A stretch of 64,000 bases of DNA from Brasilonema sp. CT11 (GTDB lineage: Bacteria > Cyanobacteriota > Cyanobacteriia > Cyanobacteriales > Nostocaceae): NCBI RefSeq assembly GCF_017982655.1, contig NZ_JABXYX010000019.1, forward strand, positions 1-64,000. The letters are read 5' to 3'. Position 1 is the stretch's first letter, and each line of letters begins with the position of its first letter. Below the pieces are notes generated by a model. The model saw nothing but the letters and a program-made list of their open reading frames with translations, did no database searches and had not been told where the DNA came from. Below, one piece after another: positions 16,637 to 25,369 of this stretch. A program made the translations under genes and the position numbers.

Positions 16637-18130
16637 TCACGTACTAAAAATAATCTGCCCGTTTTGGATAGCTATGAGTTTTACTCTCAGTGGTCCTGCT
16701 GTATATGTATCCTCTACAGCAATAGCTTTGATCTCAATTGGCTGGTTGTACTGTCTCAACTGGGCGATAAAGCGAATGAAAGTCCCATCTATTTGAATAC
16801 TTTCTAAAATACCAGCGTTACGAGCGCGAAATTGCGAAGCAGAAATCAGTTGTTCTAGCCGCTGTCGCAGTTGAAAAGATGTCATCGTTTTGGGATCTGC
16901 ACTTGTTGTTGCTATGACTTGACCTCCGGTAAAAACGACTTGATTGCGTGCTGCATCAGCAAAAAATGCAATCTGCTTTTCTCCCCTGACGTAATTGCCA
17001 GCAGAAAAAATTCTTACCACATATTCTCGACCATCATTAATTTGCTTACTTAATTGATCAACCTGCTCATTTGTCACTTGCAAGATTTGCAAATTTGCTG
17101 GATTCGCAGCACCAGGCTCACTTAATTCGATGGTAGCGTTTCGATTAGCCTCCTGTAAAAGTTGAACGATCAGCTGACGCCCTAGAACAGGTTGTTCCAC
17201 ACGAACAACGCCTGTAGCAAGAACTTGACCGCGAACCAGTGCGAGTTTTCCTAAACGCAGGTCACGGTAAGATTGGTAATATTTTTCCAGTCTTGCTACT
17301 TCCTGTTCCAGATAGTCTTGTTGTGTTTCCAATTCTTTGAGGCGAGATTCGCGTTGAGCAATCACTTGCTCTCGCGCGGCAATTGCTGTGTTTCGCTTTT
17401 TAATGAGTTGATCGAGTTCGGCTATTTTTTGATCCCGTTGTTGAACAGCTTGCTGTCGATTGGCTAGTTCGCGATCGCGTTTGTCAATGGCTGTTTTGGC
17501 TTGCGAAATCGCTTTTCTTGCTTCTTCATACAGTCGTTGGCGTTCTACCTTTCTTTTTTCAATTTCCACGAGCAGCTTTTTTTTCTCACTGTCAACGCTT
17601 TGAAGTTCCGCTATGGCTTGTTTATAGCTAGCGACTGCTTGACTGAGTTGGTTTTGTGTGCCCTGAAGTTGAGCTTGAGTTTGAGTTTGTTGGCTAATAG
17701 TACGGTTGAGTTGAGTCTGAGTTGCTTGCTGTTTAGCGTTTGCCTGCTGCAACGACTGATTCGTTTGCTGCAAGCGCTCTTGTTGAGATTTTTGTTCTTT
17801 TCGAGCTTGTTCTAGCTCACCTTTAGTATCTTCTAGCTGTTTTGCAGTTGTGTTGAGTTGTTCGCGCTTGCGCTTAAGGTCTTTTTGAATACTCTCTAAT
17901 TTGAACACTCCTGTACGCAATCCATCGTCGGCAGCAAATAAAATTCCTAAGGTAGATGCTGAGACCAAAGTACCTGTCAGAATAGTTATCAGTACTGCCG
18001 TGTTTTTTGGACGCAGGTTAAACAGGGAGAGGCGAGCCTTGCCAACTCGTGTGCCAATGCGATCGCCCACGGTGGCAATAACGCCTCCCAAAATTAAAAT
18101 TGCCGCTATTAGGATGTACCCGGTGGTCAT
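16637..18130 (-). CDS. DUF3084 domain-containing membrane/coiled-coil protein
   Basis: 497 residues. Two N-terminal TM helices (about residues 4-22 and 46-66) flank a basic loop (GTRVGKARLSLFNLRPKN). Then comes a roughly 200-residue Gln/Lys/Glu-rich coiled coil (about 78-285) and a globular C-terminal DUF3084 region beginning near KLALVRGQVLATGVVR. I recognise the family as cyanobacterial DUF3084. The shape suggests an envelope-anchored scaffold; the function is unknown. Confidence 0.9.
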   Translation of the reverse strand: MTTGYILIAAILILGGVIATVGDRIGTRVGKARLSLFNLRPKNTAVLITILTGTLVSASTLGILFAADDGLRTGVFKLESIQKDLKRKREQLNTTAKQLEDTKGELEQARKEQKSQQERLQQTNQSLQQANAKQQATQTQLNRTISQQTQTQAQLQGTQNQLSQAVASYKQAIAELQSVDSEKKKLLVEIEKRKVERQRLYEEARKAISQAKTAIDKRDRELANRQQAVQQRDQKIAELDQLIKKRNTAIAAREQVIAQRESRLKELETQQDYLEQEVARLEKYYQSYRDLRLGKLALVRGQVLATGVVRVEQPVLGRQLIVQLLQEANRNATIELSEPGAANPANLQILQVTNEQVDQLSKQINDGREYVVRIFSAGNYVRGEKQIAFFADAARNQVVFTGGQVIATTSADPKTMTSFQLRQRLEQLISASQFRARNAGILESIQIDGTFIRFIAQLRQYNQPIEIKAIAVEDTYTAGPLRVKLIAIQNGQIIFST

Positions 18131-18677
18131 CTTTTCCTACCGATGAAATCCTTCCAGATACAGCCTACTACTTCCAGTCATTATCTGTGGGAAATTGATG
18201 TAAGCCAAGCATTGACATAACGCAATCTTCACTAGTCTTTATTCCTGATTCAAACAAAGTTCAACAAATCCCACGAACAGTTGCTATTTCACTCACGTAC
18301 AATATAAGACTTTGTATGCAAAGCTGCACTTACAACGGGCAAAGCCTATACTCAACCCAAGAGTCACTTCCCAAAGCGCACCGAAAGTATACGCGGGTTC
18401 TTTTCAGGTGCGCTTTGGCTCACCAAGCTATCGGCGGGAGCAATGCAGGGGCTTTCGCTACCTTGAACTTACTTTATGGGCATTTACAAGTCAGGAAACT
18501 ATGCATGGCAGTTGTTTACAGAGGTTGATACACGCCTGGTTTCTCACAAACGCACCAAGCTTATTGCAACAAGGACGGTATTGCCGATGTCAGTTGTAGT
18601 AAGTGACGTTTATGAGTCATTTTTTCTGACTTTTTTATCTAACTCAGAAATGACTGTTCATAGCTAGTGAACTTTGT
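18131..18677. other. Intergenic region downstream of ntcA with a 12-bp hairpin
   Basis: No supported gene; the small frames seen here lack ribosome binding sites and family resemblance. A perfect inverted repeat, CCAAAGCGCACC at 18371-18382 and its complement at 18407-18418, encloses a 24-nt loop. No T-run follows, so it is not an obvious terminator. Confidence 0.5.
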
Positions 18678-19349
18678 TTAGGTAAATTGGCGACTTAAGG
18701 TAACAGGCTTATGAACAGTAATCTTTTTCTTGTGTATTGAAATCATCTTTTTCTCACGCAAGTCACCTAGTAATCTAGTGACAGTCACGCGAGTCGAACC
18801 AATTGCTTCAGCGATCGCTTGATGAGAGAGCTTGAGATCAACTGTGATTCCATCCGCACAAGGAATACCAAAATCACGACAGAGAATTAACAAAAAACTT
18901 ACCAATCTAGAACCCATATCTCTGTGAGCGAGTGTTTCTATCATCATCTCTGTCTGTAAGATCCGCGAAGACAATCCTCGCAGCATTAACATCGACAGTT
19001 CTGGGTTTTCCTTAAGCGCTTGTTCCACCTGTTCAATTGGTGCTGAGAGCAATTCTACAGATGTGAAAGCAACCGCATGGTAAAACCTATCTGACTTGTT
19101 TCCTGTCAGCAAGGATAAGACACCGAAAACACTATTTTCCCGCAGCAGTGCTACGGTTATTTCTTCTCCGGCTTCATACACTCTGGAGAGCTTAACGGCA
19201 CCTTTTAATAGAAAATACACTCGTTCGGCGGGATCGCCGGGGAAAAAGATGGTTTTACTACGTTCAAACGTTTCTACAACCGGCGGAAAAGCTCCGGTCG
19301 CCATCTGACGAAAAACACTTGCTAGGGCTTTATCTTGTGTCACGAGCAT
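18678..19349 (-). CDS. ntcA: Global nitrogen regulator NtcA
   Basis: 223 residues, exactly the expected length. An N-terminal cyclic-nucleotide-binding-like domain ([31 protein letters not shown]) senses 2-oxoglutarate. A C-terminal helix-turn-helix ([24 protein letters not shown], about residues 175-198) reads GTA-N8-TAC sites. NtcA controls nitrogen assimilation and heterocyst differentiation. A perfect NtcA-type box lies 90 bp upstream of the ATG, in keeping with known autoregulation. Confidence 0.98.
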   Translation of the reverse strand: MLVTQDKALASVFRQMATGAFPPVVETFERSKTIFFPGDPAERVYFLLKGAVKLSRVYEAGEEITVALLRENSVFGVLSLLTGNKSDRFYHAVAFTSVELLSAPIEQVEQALKENPELSMLMLRGLSSRILQTEMMIETLAHRDMGSRLVSFLLILCRDFGIPCADGITVDLKLSHQAIAEAIGSTRVTVTRLLGDLREKKMISIHKKKITVHKPVTLSRQFT

Positions 19350-19438
19350 TTACCTTCCCCTACCCAATGCCGGAAAATTTAAAATCGGATTTCCTAAGAA
19401 TACACCTGAAAAATCAAGAACACATTGTCAATGTTTTT

Positions 19439-19452
19439 GTACTTTCCTATAC
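19439..19452 (-). promoter_or_regulatory. NtcA-binding site upstream of ntcA
   Basis: The sequence GTA-CTTTCCTA-TAC matches the NtcA consensus GTA-N8-TAC perfectly and lies 90 bp upstream of the ntcA start. Autoactivation of ntcA is established in Anabaena. I could not find a clean -10 hexamer 22 bp downstream, so the exact promoter is uncertain. Confidence 0.6.
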
Positions 19453-20060
19453 TTAACCTCACTCACTCATATAGCAATTCTAAACTATTTATGAAATTTC
19501 CCATAACGTCACCTGTCATTTATCCAGTGTTTAGTGTCCAAAGTCATAACAAATCACTAAGAAACGCAACTTGTTTTAACGAGGAGAATCACCAAGGGCG
19601 AGATCCTCAAGATGATTCTAACGAGCAGTCTGATAACTCCAATTCGATTGCTCTGTTTATATGTTCATCATGATACATAACTTTTGATGTTTAGATCTAG
19701 TCTTTTTTCAAAGTTAATTCTAAAATCTTTTGAAAAATTTTTAGCCAGTAAAAAAAATAGACACACTCATTCTGTAGAAGGTGTAAAACTGTAGTTCGTA
19801 TCTGGTTTCTGGTAGAGAGAAAATAAATTCTATAGACTACCAAATACCTACTATCTACTACTTACTATTTACCATCCACTGTTTACTCCTAAATCAATTA
19901 TCACTACTATGTTTTGAGCATATATTTAAGAATTGAAGGATGATTTTGTGGTATCAAAAGGTAACTCCATAATCGTGTTGACAAATAGTACCCATAACAA
20001 AGACAAATCGGTGTCAGATTCTAGTATGCTCAAGCAGGAGTGTTCACATTAAGAATTGAT
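19453..20060. other. AT-rich intergenic region between ntcA and fabI
   Basis: About 600 bp without a supported gene. A TAGTAGATAGT-like run (about 19838-19872) is low-complexity. AGGAG at 20036-20040 lies 20 bp before the chosen fabI ATG. Confidence 0.4.
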
Positions 20061-20837
20061 ATGCTAGATCTGACCGGAAAAAATGCTTTAGTAACGGGAA
20101 TTGCAAACAACCGCTCAATCGCTTGGGGAATTGCCCAACAACTGAACGCAGCAGGAGCGAACCTGGGTATTACCTATTTGCCAGATGAGAAAGGCAAAAT
20201 GGAGAAAAAAGTCGCAGAGTTGGTAGAACCGCTAAACCCCAGCTTGTTTCTTCCTTGTAATGTCCAAAACGACGAGGATCTTAAGTCTACCTTTAATGCG
20301 ATTAGCGATAAGTGGGGATCTTTAGATATCCTTATCCATTGCCTTGCCTATGCCAAGAAAGAAGACTTGAGTGGAGATTTTAGCCAAACCTCCCGTTCTG
20401 GCTTCAATTTGGCTTTAGAAATCAGTACTTACTCCCTGGTGCAACTGGCTGGATATGCCAAACCTTTGATGACTCAAGGAGGAAGTATCCTCACTCTCAC
20501 CTATCTAGGAGGTGTGCGGGCAATTCCCAACTATAATGTGATGGGAGTTGCCAAAGCAGGGCTAGAAACGAGTGTGCGATACCTAGCTGCCGAAATGGGA
20601 CCACAAAATATCAGAGTGAATGCCATCTCTGCTGGTCCAATTCGTACTCTAGCCTCTAGTGCCGTAGGAGGAATCTTAGATATGATTCATCATGTGGAGC
20701 AGGTGGCTCCTCTACGACGCACTGTCACTCAGCTAGAAGTGGGCAATGCGGCAACTTTCTTGTGCAGTGACCTGGCAAGTGGAATCACTGGGCAAGTCCT
20801 TTATGTGGATGCAGGATATGAAATCATGGGTATGTAA
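20061..20837 (+). CDS. fabI: Enoyl-[acyl-carrier-protein] reductase (NADH), FabI
   Basis: 258 residues from ATG 20061; an upstream in-frame GTG (20040) overlaps the AGGAG and is unlikely. The short-chain dehydrogenase fold opens with TGKNALVTGIANNRSIAWGIA, the FabI-type NAD-binding loop. The catalytic Tyr-x6-Lys appears in the NYNVMGVAKAGLE block. GPIRTLASSAVGG is the substrate-loop signature. It carries out the last reduction step of fatty acid elongation. hisB follows on the same strand after 118 bp. Confidence 0.96.
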   Translation: MLDLTGKNALVTGIANNRSIAWGIAQQLNAAGANLGITYLPDEKGKMEKKVAELVEPLNPSLFLPCNVQNDEDLKSTFNAISDKWGSLDILIHCLAYAKKEDLSGDFSQTSRSGFNLALEISTYSLVQLAGYAKPLMTQGGSILTLTYLGGVRAIPNYNVMGVAKAGLETSVRYLAAEMGPQNIRVNAISAGPIRTLASSAVGGILDMIHHVEQVAPLRRTVTQLEVGNAATFLCSDLASGITGQVLYVDAGYEIMGM

Positions 20838-20955
20838 CGTTAATATTGCTATTTGCTAACCAATAACTACTACTTGTGTATTTACCATTAGTTATTAGGT
20901 ATTAGCAAATGGCTCTGACCCATTACTACATAATTAAGCATAAGCCAGGTTCTGT

Positions 20956-21624
20956 ATGCAAATAAGCGATTCCTCCAGCACAGACTCCATCCTACGCCAA
21001 ATTCTCCCCTCACAGCACGAACAACCCCAAGGGGGCGCTCGTATTGCCGAAATTAGCCGTAGGACAAGCGAAACGGATGTGTATGTTAAAGTCAACTTGG
21101 ATGGTACAGGAGTTTGCAATGCAGCAACTGGCATTCCCTTTTTGGATCATATGCTGCATCAAATTTCCTCCCACGGGCTCATTGACCTAGAAGTTAGGGC
21201 GACAGGAGATTTGCACATCGACGATCACCACAGCAACGAAGATGTTGGTATTACCTTGGGTCAAGCTATTAGCAAGGCACTTGGCGATAAAAAAGGTATT
21301 GTCCGCTTTGGTCATTTTGTTGCGCCTCTTGATGAAGCACTCATTCAAGTGGCGCTAGATTTTTCCGGACGTCCCCACATCAGCTATGGTTTGCAAATTC
21401 CTACCCAGCGAGTGGGAACTTATGACACCCAGTTAGTGCGCGAATTCTTCGTAGCTTTGGTAAACCATAGCCAAATGACGCTACATATCCGTCAATTAGA
21501 TGGTATGAATTCCCATCACATTATTGAAGCAACATTCAAGGCGTTTGCCAGAGCAACGCGCATGGCAGTAGAAATTGATCCGCGTCGTGCTGGTACCATT
21601 CCCAGTTCTAAAGGGATGTTATGA
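20956..21624 (+). CDS. hisB: Imidazoleglycerol-phosphate dehydratase
   Basis: 222 residues. The manganese-binding His/Glu clusters are visible: [12 protein letters not shown] (about residue 55), [11 protein letters not shown] (about 84) and a C-terminal [12 protein letters not shown] (about 178). The C-terminus ends with IPSSKGML as in the family. The enzyme catalyses the sixth step of histidine synthesis. It is monofunctional, without the phosphatase domain fused in enterobacteria. Its N-terminus has about 27 extra residues before [12 protein letters not shown]. Confidence 0.97.
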   Translation: MQISDSSSTDSILRQILPSQHEQPQGGARIAEISRRTSETDVYVKVNLDGTGVCNAATGIPFLDHMLHQISSHGLIDLEVRATGDLHIDDHHSNEDVGITLGQAISKALGDKKGIVRFGHFVAPLDEALIQVALDFSGRPHISYGLQIPTQRVGTYDTQLVREFFVALVNHSQMTLHIRQLDGMNSHHIIEATFKAFARATRMAVEIDPRRAGTIPSSKGML

Positions 21625-21895
21625 ACTAGCACAAGCACGGGGAGTCATTACTCCCTCTGTTTCTGTGTGATCACACATTAAAGGATCCGGTGACCCCCAC
21701 GTCTACGTAAGTCTCAGTTTTCGTTGGGGTTTAAATCCAAGGGCGGAAACTGTCTTTAATTTTGAATTTTGAATTTTGAATTGTTAACTCCCCCACTTGA
21801 CATTGAGGGGAGATTGGTCTTAATGGTGTTATTATTATCAGTCAACTGGATAATTTGTCATTACATCTAATTTTCTCTGTTGTATTAAGCACAAC
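21625..21895. other. Intergenic region with AATTTTG repeats
   Basis: A tandem run of TTTGAATT near 21758-21781 belongs to the AATTTTGAATTTTGAA repeat type that recurs at 49940-49975 and 50212-50232. No gene is seen. Confidence 0.5.
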
Positions 21896-22888
21896 ATGAT
21901 GTCTGTAGCAAACGCCCTTGAGTCTGAACTGAATACCACAAGTATTCCGCCAGCTGTTCTAACTTCTGAATTGCAAAAAGTCTATCGCACAGGCTTTTTT
22001 TTGAACAAAAAAATTGTATCCCTCAAAAGCTGTTCTTTGAAAGTTTATAAGGGAGAGACTTTTGGGTTACTTGGACCAAATGGTGCTGGTAAAACAACCT
22101 TGTTGAAATTGTTGCTGGGAATAATTCGTCCAACCTCAGGACGAGGATTGCTTATGGGCAGACCATTGGGCGATCGCACTCTTAAGGAACGCATCGGCTA
22201 CCTAAGCGAAAATCCCTCTTTTTCTCACTATCTCACAGGCTGGGAATTTTTACAGGTCTGTGCTGGGGTTTTTAAAATTTCTACAAAGGTGCAACGTCAA
22301 CGCATTCCTCAACTCCTGGAACTGGTAGGCTTATCCCAAGCTGACGCCCGCAAAAAGCTGCTTCGTCGCTACTCTAAAGGGATGCTACAGCGTGTTGGTA
22401 TAGCTAAAGCATTGATTAACGACCCAGAACTGTTGTTTCTTGATGAACCGATGTCGGGTCTTGACGCTGTGGAACGTTACCAAATGCGAGAAATTATTTT
22501 AGCGCTAAAAGCCACAGGTAAGACAATTTTTCTCAGCAGTCATACTCTTAATGAAGTTGAACAAATTTGCGATCGCGTTGCTATCCTTGCTCAAGGAGAA
22601 TTAATTTCCTCTGGTTCTCTTGATGAACTTTTAGGAACAAATCACCTGTATCATGTCAAAGGTTACGGAGGTAATTCGGAAGTTCTTAAAAAATGGGTTC
22701 CCAATTTAGAGTACCAACCTGATGGTTCTTGGCAAGGTAAAGTCCAAGGCGATGCTTATGATTTTCTTGCCAGTTTTCGTCTCATGGGAGGGCAACTCAT
22801 TGGTATGAATTTGTCTCGTCCCTCTTTGGAAGATTTTTTTGTGGAACAGATCCAAAAACACAAGCAGTCTTATAGCAATCCGGTTTGA
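21896..22888 (+). CDS. ABC transporter ATP-binding protein
   Basis: 330 residues (ATG 21896 or the adjacent ATG 21899). A single ATPase domain has Walker A GPNGAGKTT (about residue 63), signature RYSKGMLQRVGIAKAL (about 161), Walker B LLFLDEPMSGLD and H-loop SSHTLNEV, with a C-terminal extension typical of CcmA/ABC-2-type ATPases. No permease gene is adjacent (700 bp of non-coding DNA follow), so its membrane partner must be elsewhere. The substrate is unknown. Confidence 0.9.
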   Translation: MMSVANALESELNTTSIPPAVLTSELQKVYRTGFFLNKKIVSLKSCSLKVYKGETFGLLGPNGAGKTTLLKLLLGIIRPTSGRGLLMGRPLGDRTLKERIGYLSENPSFSHYLTGWEFLQVCAGVFKISTKVQRQRIPQLLELVGLSQADARKKLLRRYSKGMLQRVGIAKALINDPELLFLDEPMSGLDAVERYQMREIILALKATGKTIFLSSHTLNEVEQICDRVAILAQGELISSGSLDELLGTNHLYHVKGYGGNSEVLKKWVPNLEYQPDGSWQGKVQGDAYDFLASFRLMGGQLIGMNLSRPSLEDFFVEQIQKHKQSYSNPV

Positions 22889-23590
22889 TTTGGTAGAAAT
22901 TACTTGCGTAGGAAGGGAACGCTTAACTCTTAACCCTTAAGAAGTAATAAAGGTGTATTGAGTTTTTTAAGCGCAAAGCGCAGGCTATGCCAACAAAATC
23001 AAACAGGAGTCCTATAGCAATAAAATTAGTTGACTAAAAAAACGTAGCGGCTTAGAGAAGAAAGGAAGAAAGTTTTTTAGTTCCTTATGGTGACGAATTC
23101 ATCGTCACAACTACTGACTCAAACTCCTTAACTTTTATTTTCTTCTCGTATTAAGTCACTGATTTTTATTGGATATTACAAAAAACAAATGGTCGAGACA
23201 AAAATATCCAATCCTTAAACCATTGTCTCTTCTTAGTAAGATTTTGACTGTACGTCTTTTTCTGCTTTTATGACAGGCTCTCTTAACTTAATAAATCCTA
23301 CTATTCTCATACGTAATATTTGTTAGCGAAGAATATTTTGTTGACAATACTGTACGAAGAAATCTTTATCAGATCAAATGTCATAAAAACCACAATATTT
23401 TGAATATTAGGTATGATAGACTTTATAACTTTTAATTAACTTCATTAAAAATTCAAAATAAAAAAACAATTCTGATTCGGAAAAACCAAAGATTTTAAGA
23501 AAAGAAAAGTGTTAGGGAACTTGAAGAAAAGACAATAGTCAAGCTTAAAATGTTTAGACAGTACTTTACTAATAGTAGTTTTAGGTAAAT
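22889..23590. other. Long AT-rich leader region before the polysaccharide export gene
   Basis: About 700 bp, strongly AT-rich towards the 3' end, without a supported gene. TTCCTATAGC/AATCAAAC motifs (about 22995-23022), like the ends of the MITE-like element at 58456-58556, occur near the start. The remainder probably holds the promoter and a long 5' leader of the export gene. Confidence 0.4.
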
Positions 23591-25249
23591 ATGGAGAACA
23601 CAAGGTTAAAGCTTCGGCTAGCCCCGCAGGGTGCGCTACGCAAACGCTCAGCTTTAACGTCGAGCGGAGTCGAGACGTTAAAGTTTATCAGCCAACCTTT
23701 TGGGGGTGTAGTACTGTTAACCGCTATTAATTTCGCTTTTCCGCTTATTAGCTTAGCTCAGAATCCAACCAAACAATCAACAACGCAGATAAATAATTAT
23801 ACACAAAAACAGGGAGTACCTACAGCGGCTCAAACAATAAATACAAAAACTCCTAGACAAACCGTACCAGCAGCTAGACAAACAGATACAAAATATACAC
23901 AAAGACAACCAGATCCGGGAGTAAGACAAATAAATACAAACTATACGTTGGGAGGTGGCGATCGCGTCAGAGTCAGCGTATTTGAAGTTCCAGAATATTC
24001 AGGCGAGTACCAAGTTCCTCCGGGTGGAGGGCTGAACTTACCTTTAGTTGGTAATGTCTCCGTTTTAGGACTGACAACAGAACAAGCAGCTGACTTAATT
24101 ACTCAGAAATACTCTCGCTATCTCAAACGACCGATCATAACAATCAATCTTTTATCACCGCGTCCCATTAATATTTTCGTTGCTGGAGAGGTGACACGTG
24201 CAGGAGCTTACACTCTCAGTTTACAAGGAGGTGGAGGGAATGATCCTGGTGTGCAATTCCCAACTTTACTATCAGCACTGACGACAGCTCAAGGGATCAC
24301 CCAGTCAGCGGATGAGACACAAGTGCAATTGAGGCGTAAGATAGGACGAGGTCCAGAGCAAGTCACTGTTGTGAATTTGAGGGAGATTAGACGAACAGGC
24401 AGAATAACGCAAGATCTGACCTTACGGGATGGAGATACAGTCTACGTTCCAACAGCAACGACTATAGACTTGGCAGATGCACGAAATTTAGCTTCATCAA
24501 GCTATGCAGCAGATCCGACCAAACCTCGTACAGTAGCACTAATTGGTGAGGTTCTGCGTCCAGGTTCCTATCTTGTCACCGAAGGTACTGCAGAAGGGGG
24601 AAATGCAAACAATACAACAGGTGCACCAAGTATCACTGGGCAACCAACTTTGATGCGAGCACTGCAATTGGCTGGGGGAATTACGCCACAGGCTGATGTT
24701 CGTAATATCTCAATACGCCGATCCACGAGAACAGGCAGCGAACAATCAATCAAAGTTGACCTTTGGAGACTACTCAATAGTGGTGACATTACTCAGGACG
24801 TAATTTTGCAAGACGGAGATACGATTGTATTTCCAACAGCAACAGAAGTCAGCCGAGCAGAAGCGACTCAATTAGCAACTACGACTTTGGCTCCTTCTCG
24901 CATTCAAGTTAATGTGGTGGGTGAAGTAAAAGCTCCAGGTGTCAAAGAAATTCAGCCTAATACCCCTTTAAATCAAGCATTGCTTGCAGCTGGTGGATTT
25001 AACGATGCCAGAGCAAGCAGAGCTACTGTTGATTTGGTTCGCCTCAACCCGGATGGCTCTGTGACCAAACGAGAAGTCAAAGTAGATATCAAACAAGGAA
25101 TAAATGAGCAAACTAATCCCATACTCCGTAATAATGATATCGTGATAGTTAACCGCTCTGGCATAGCTAAAGTCGGTGATACTGTGGGCGCTTTCTTCAA
25201 TCCTTTTGGCACTGTGCTTGGTATTTTTAGATCTTTATTCGGGTTTTAG
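23591..25249 (+). CDS. Polysaccharide export protein (Wza-like, SLBB domains) with in-frame repeat insertion
   Basis: 552 residues. A hydrophobic signal segment (about 37-56, GGVVLLTAINFAFPLISLA) is followed by a low-complexity Gln/Thr-rich linker. The poly-export domain starts near GGGDRVRVSVFEVPEYSGEY (about 119), followed by SLBB repeats (VFVAGEVTRAGAYTL, VALIGEVLRPGSYLV, VNVVGEVKAPGVKEI). Such proteins form the outer-membrane channel for exopolysaccharide. The 72 bp between two GTTAAAG copies (23605-23611 and 23677-23683) are a dispersed repeat that adds 24 residues to the signal-peptide n-region. Without it the N-terminus would be a normal signal peptide. Confidence 0.88.
   Translation: MENTRLKLRLAPQGALRKRSALTSSGVETLKFISQPFGGVVLLTAINFAFPLISLAQNPTKQSTTQINNYTQKQGVPTAAQTINTKTPRQTVPAARQTDTKYTQRQPDPGVRQINTNYTLGGGDRVRVSVFEVPEYSGEYQVPPGGGLNLPLVGNVSVLGLTTEQAADLITQKYSRYLKRPIITINLLSPRPINIFVAGEVTRAGAYTLSLQGGGGNDPGVQFPTLLSALTTAQGITQSADETQVQLRRKIGRGPEQVTVVNLREIRRTGRITQDLTLRDGDTVYVPTATTIDLADARNLASSSYAADPTKPRTVALIGEVLRPGSYLVTEGTAEGGNANNTTGAPSITGQPTLMRALQLAGGITPQADVRNISIRRSTRTGSEQSIKVDLWRLLNSGDITQDVILQDGDTIVFPTATEVSRAEATQLATTTLAPSRIQVNVVGEVKAPGVKEIQPNTPLNQALLAAGGFNDARASRATVDLVRLNPDGSVTKREVKVDIKQGINEQTNPILRNNDIVIVNRSGIAKVGDTVGAFFNPFGTVLGIFRSLFGF
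23612..23683. repeat. 72-bp dispersed repeat inserted in frame in the export gene
   Basis: Flanked by direct GTTAAAG copies exactly 72 bp apart. Its core (23617-23648, GCTAGCCCC...CGCTACGCAAACGCT) recurs at 27170-27201, 28832-28863 (inverted), 50175-50205 (inverted) and 60257-60285, all of which are intergenic. Confidence 0.75.
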
Positions 25250-25369
25250 ACGAAGCGACAAACTGGGGGCGCTCGCTTGCTGCTCTGTGTCCCCAGACTT
25301 CCAAAGAAACTGCATTGCAATTCGTAAAGTCATAGATTTTGCGCTCCTTAGACTAGTGATTAATCACTA

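Noticed and set aside
18312-18667. Three overlapping short frames between ntcA and the DUF3084 gene
   Set aside because: They overlap each other, lack ribosome binding sites and contain a hairpin; none looks like a protein family.
19425-19673. 82-codon frame upstream of ntcA
   Set aside because: It overlaps the NtcA box, has poor composition and has no ribosome binding site.
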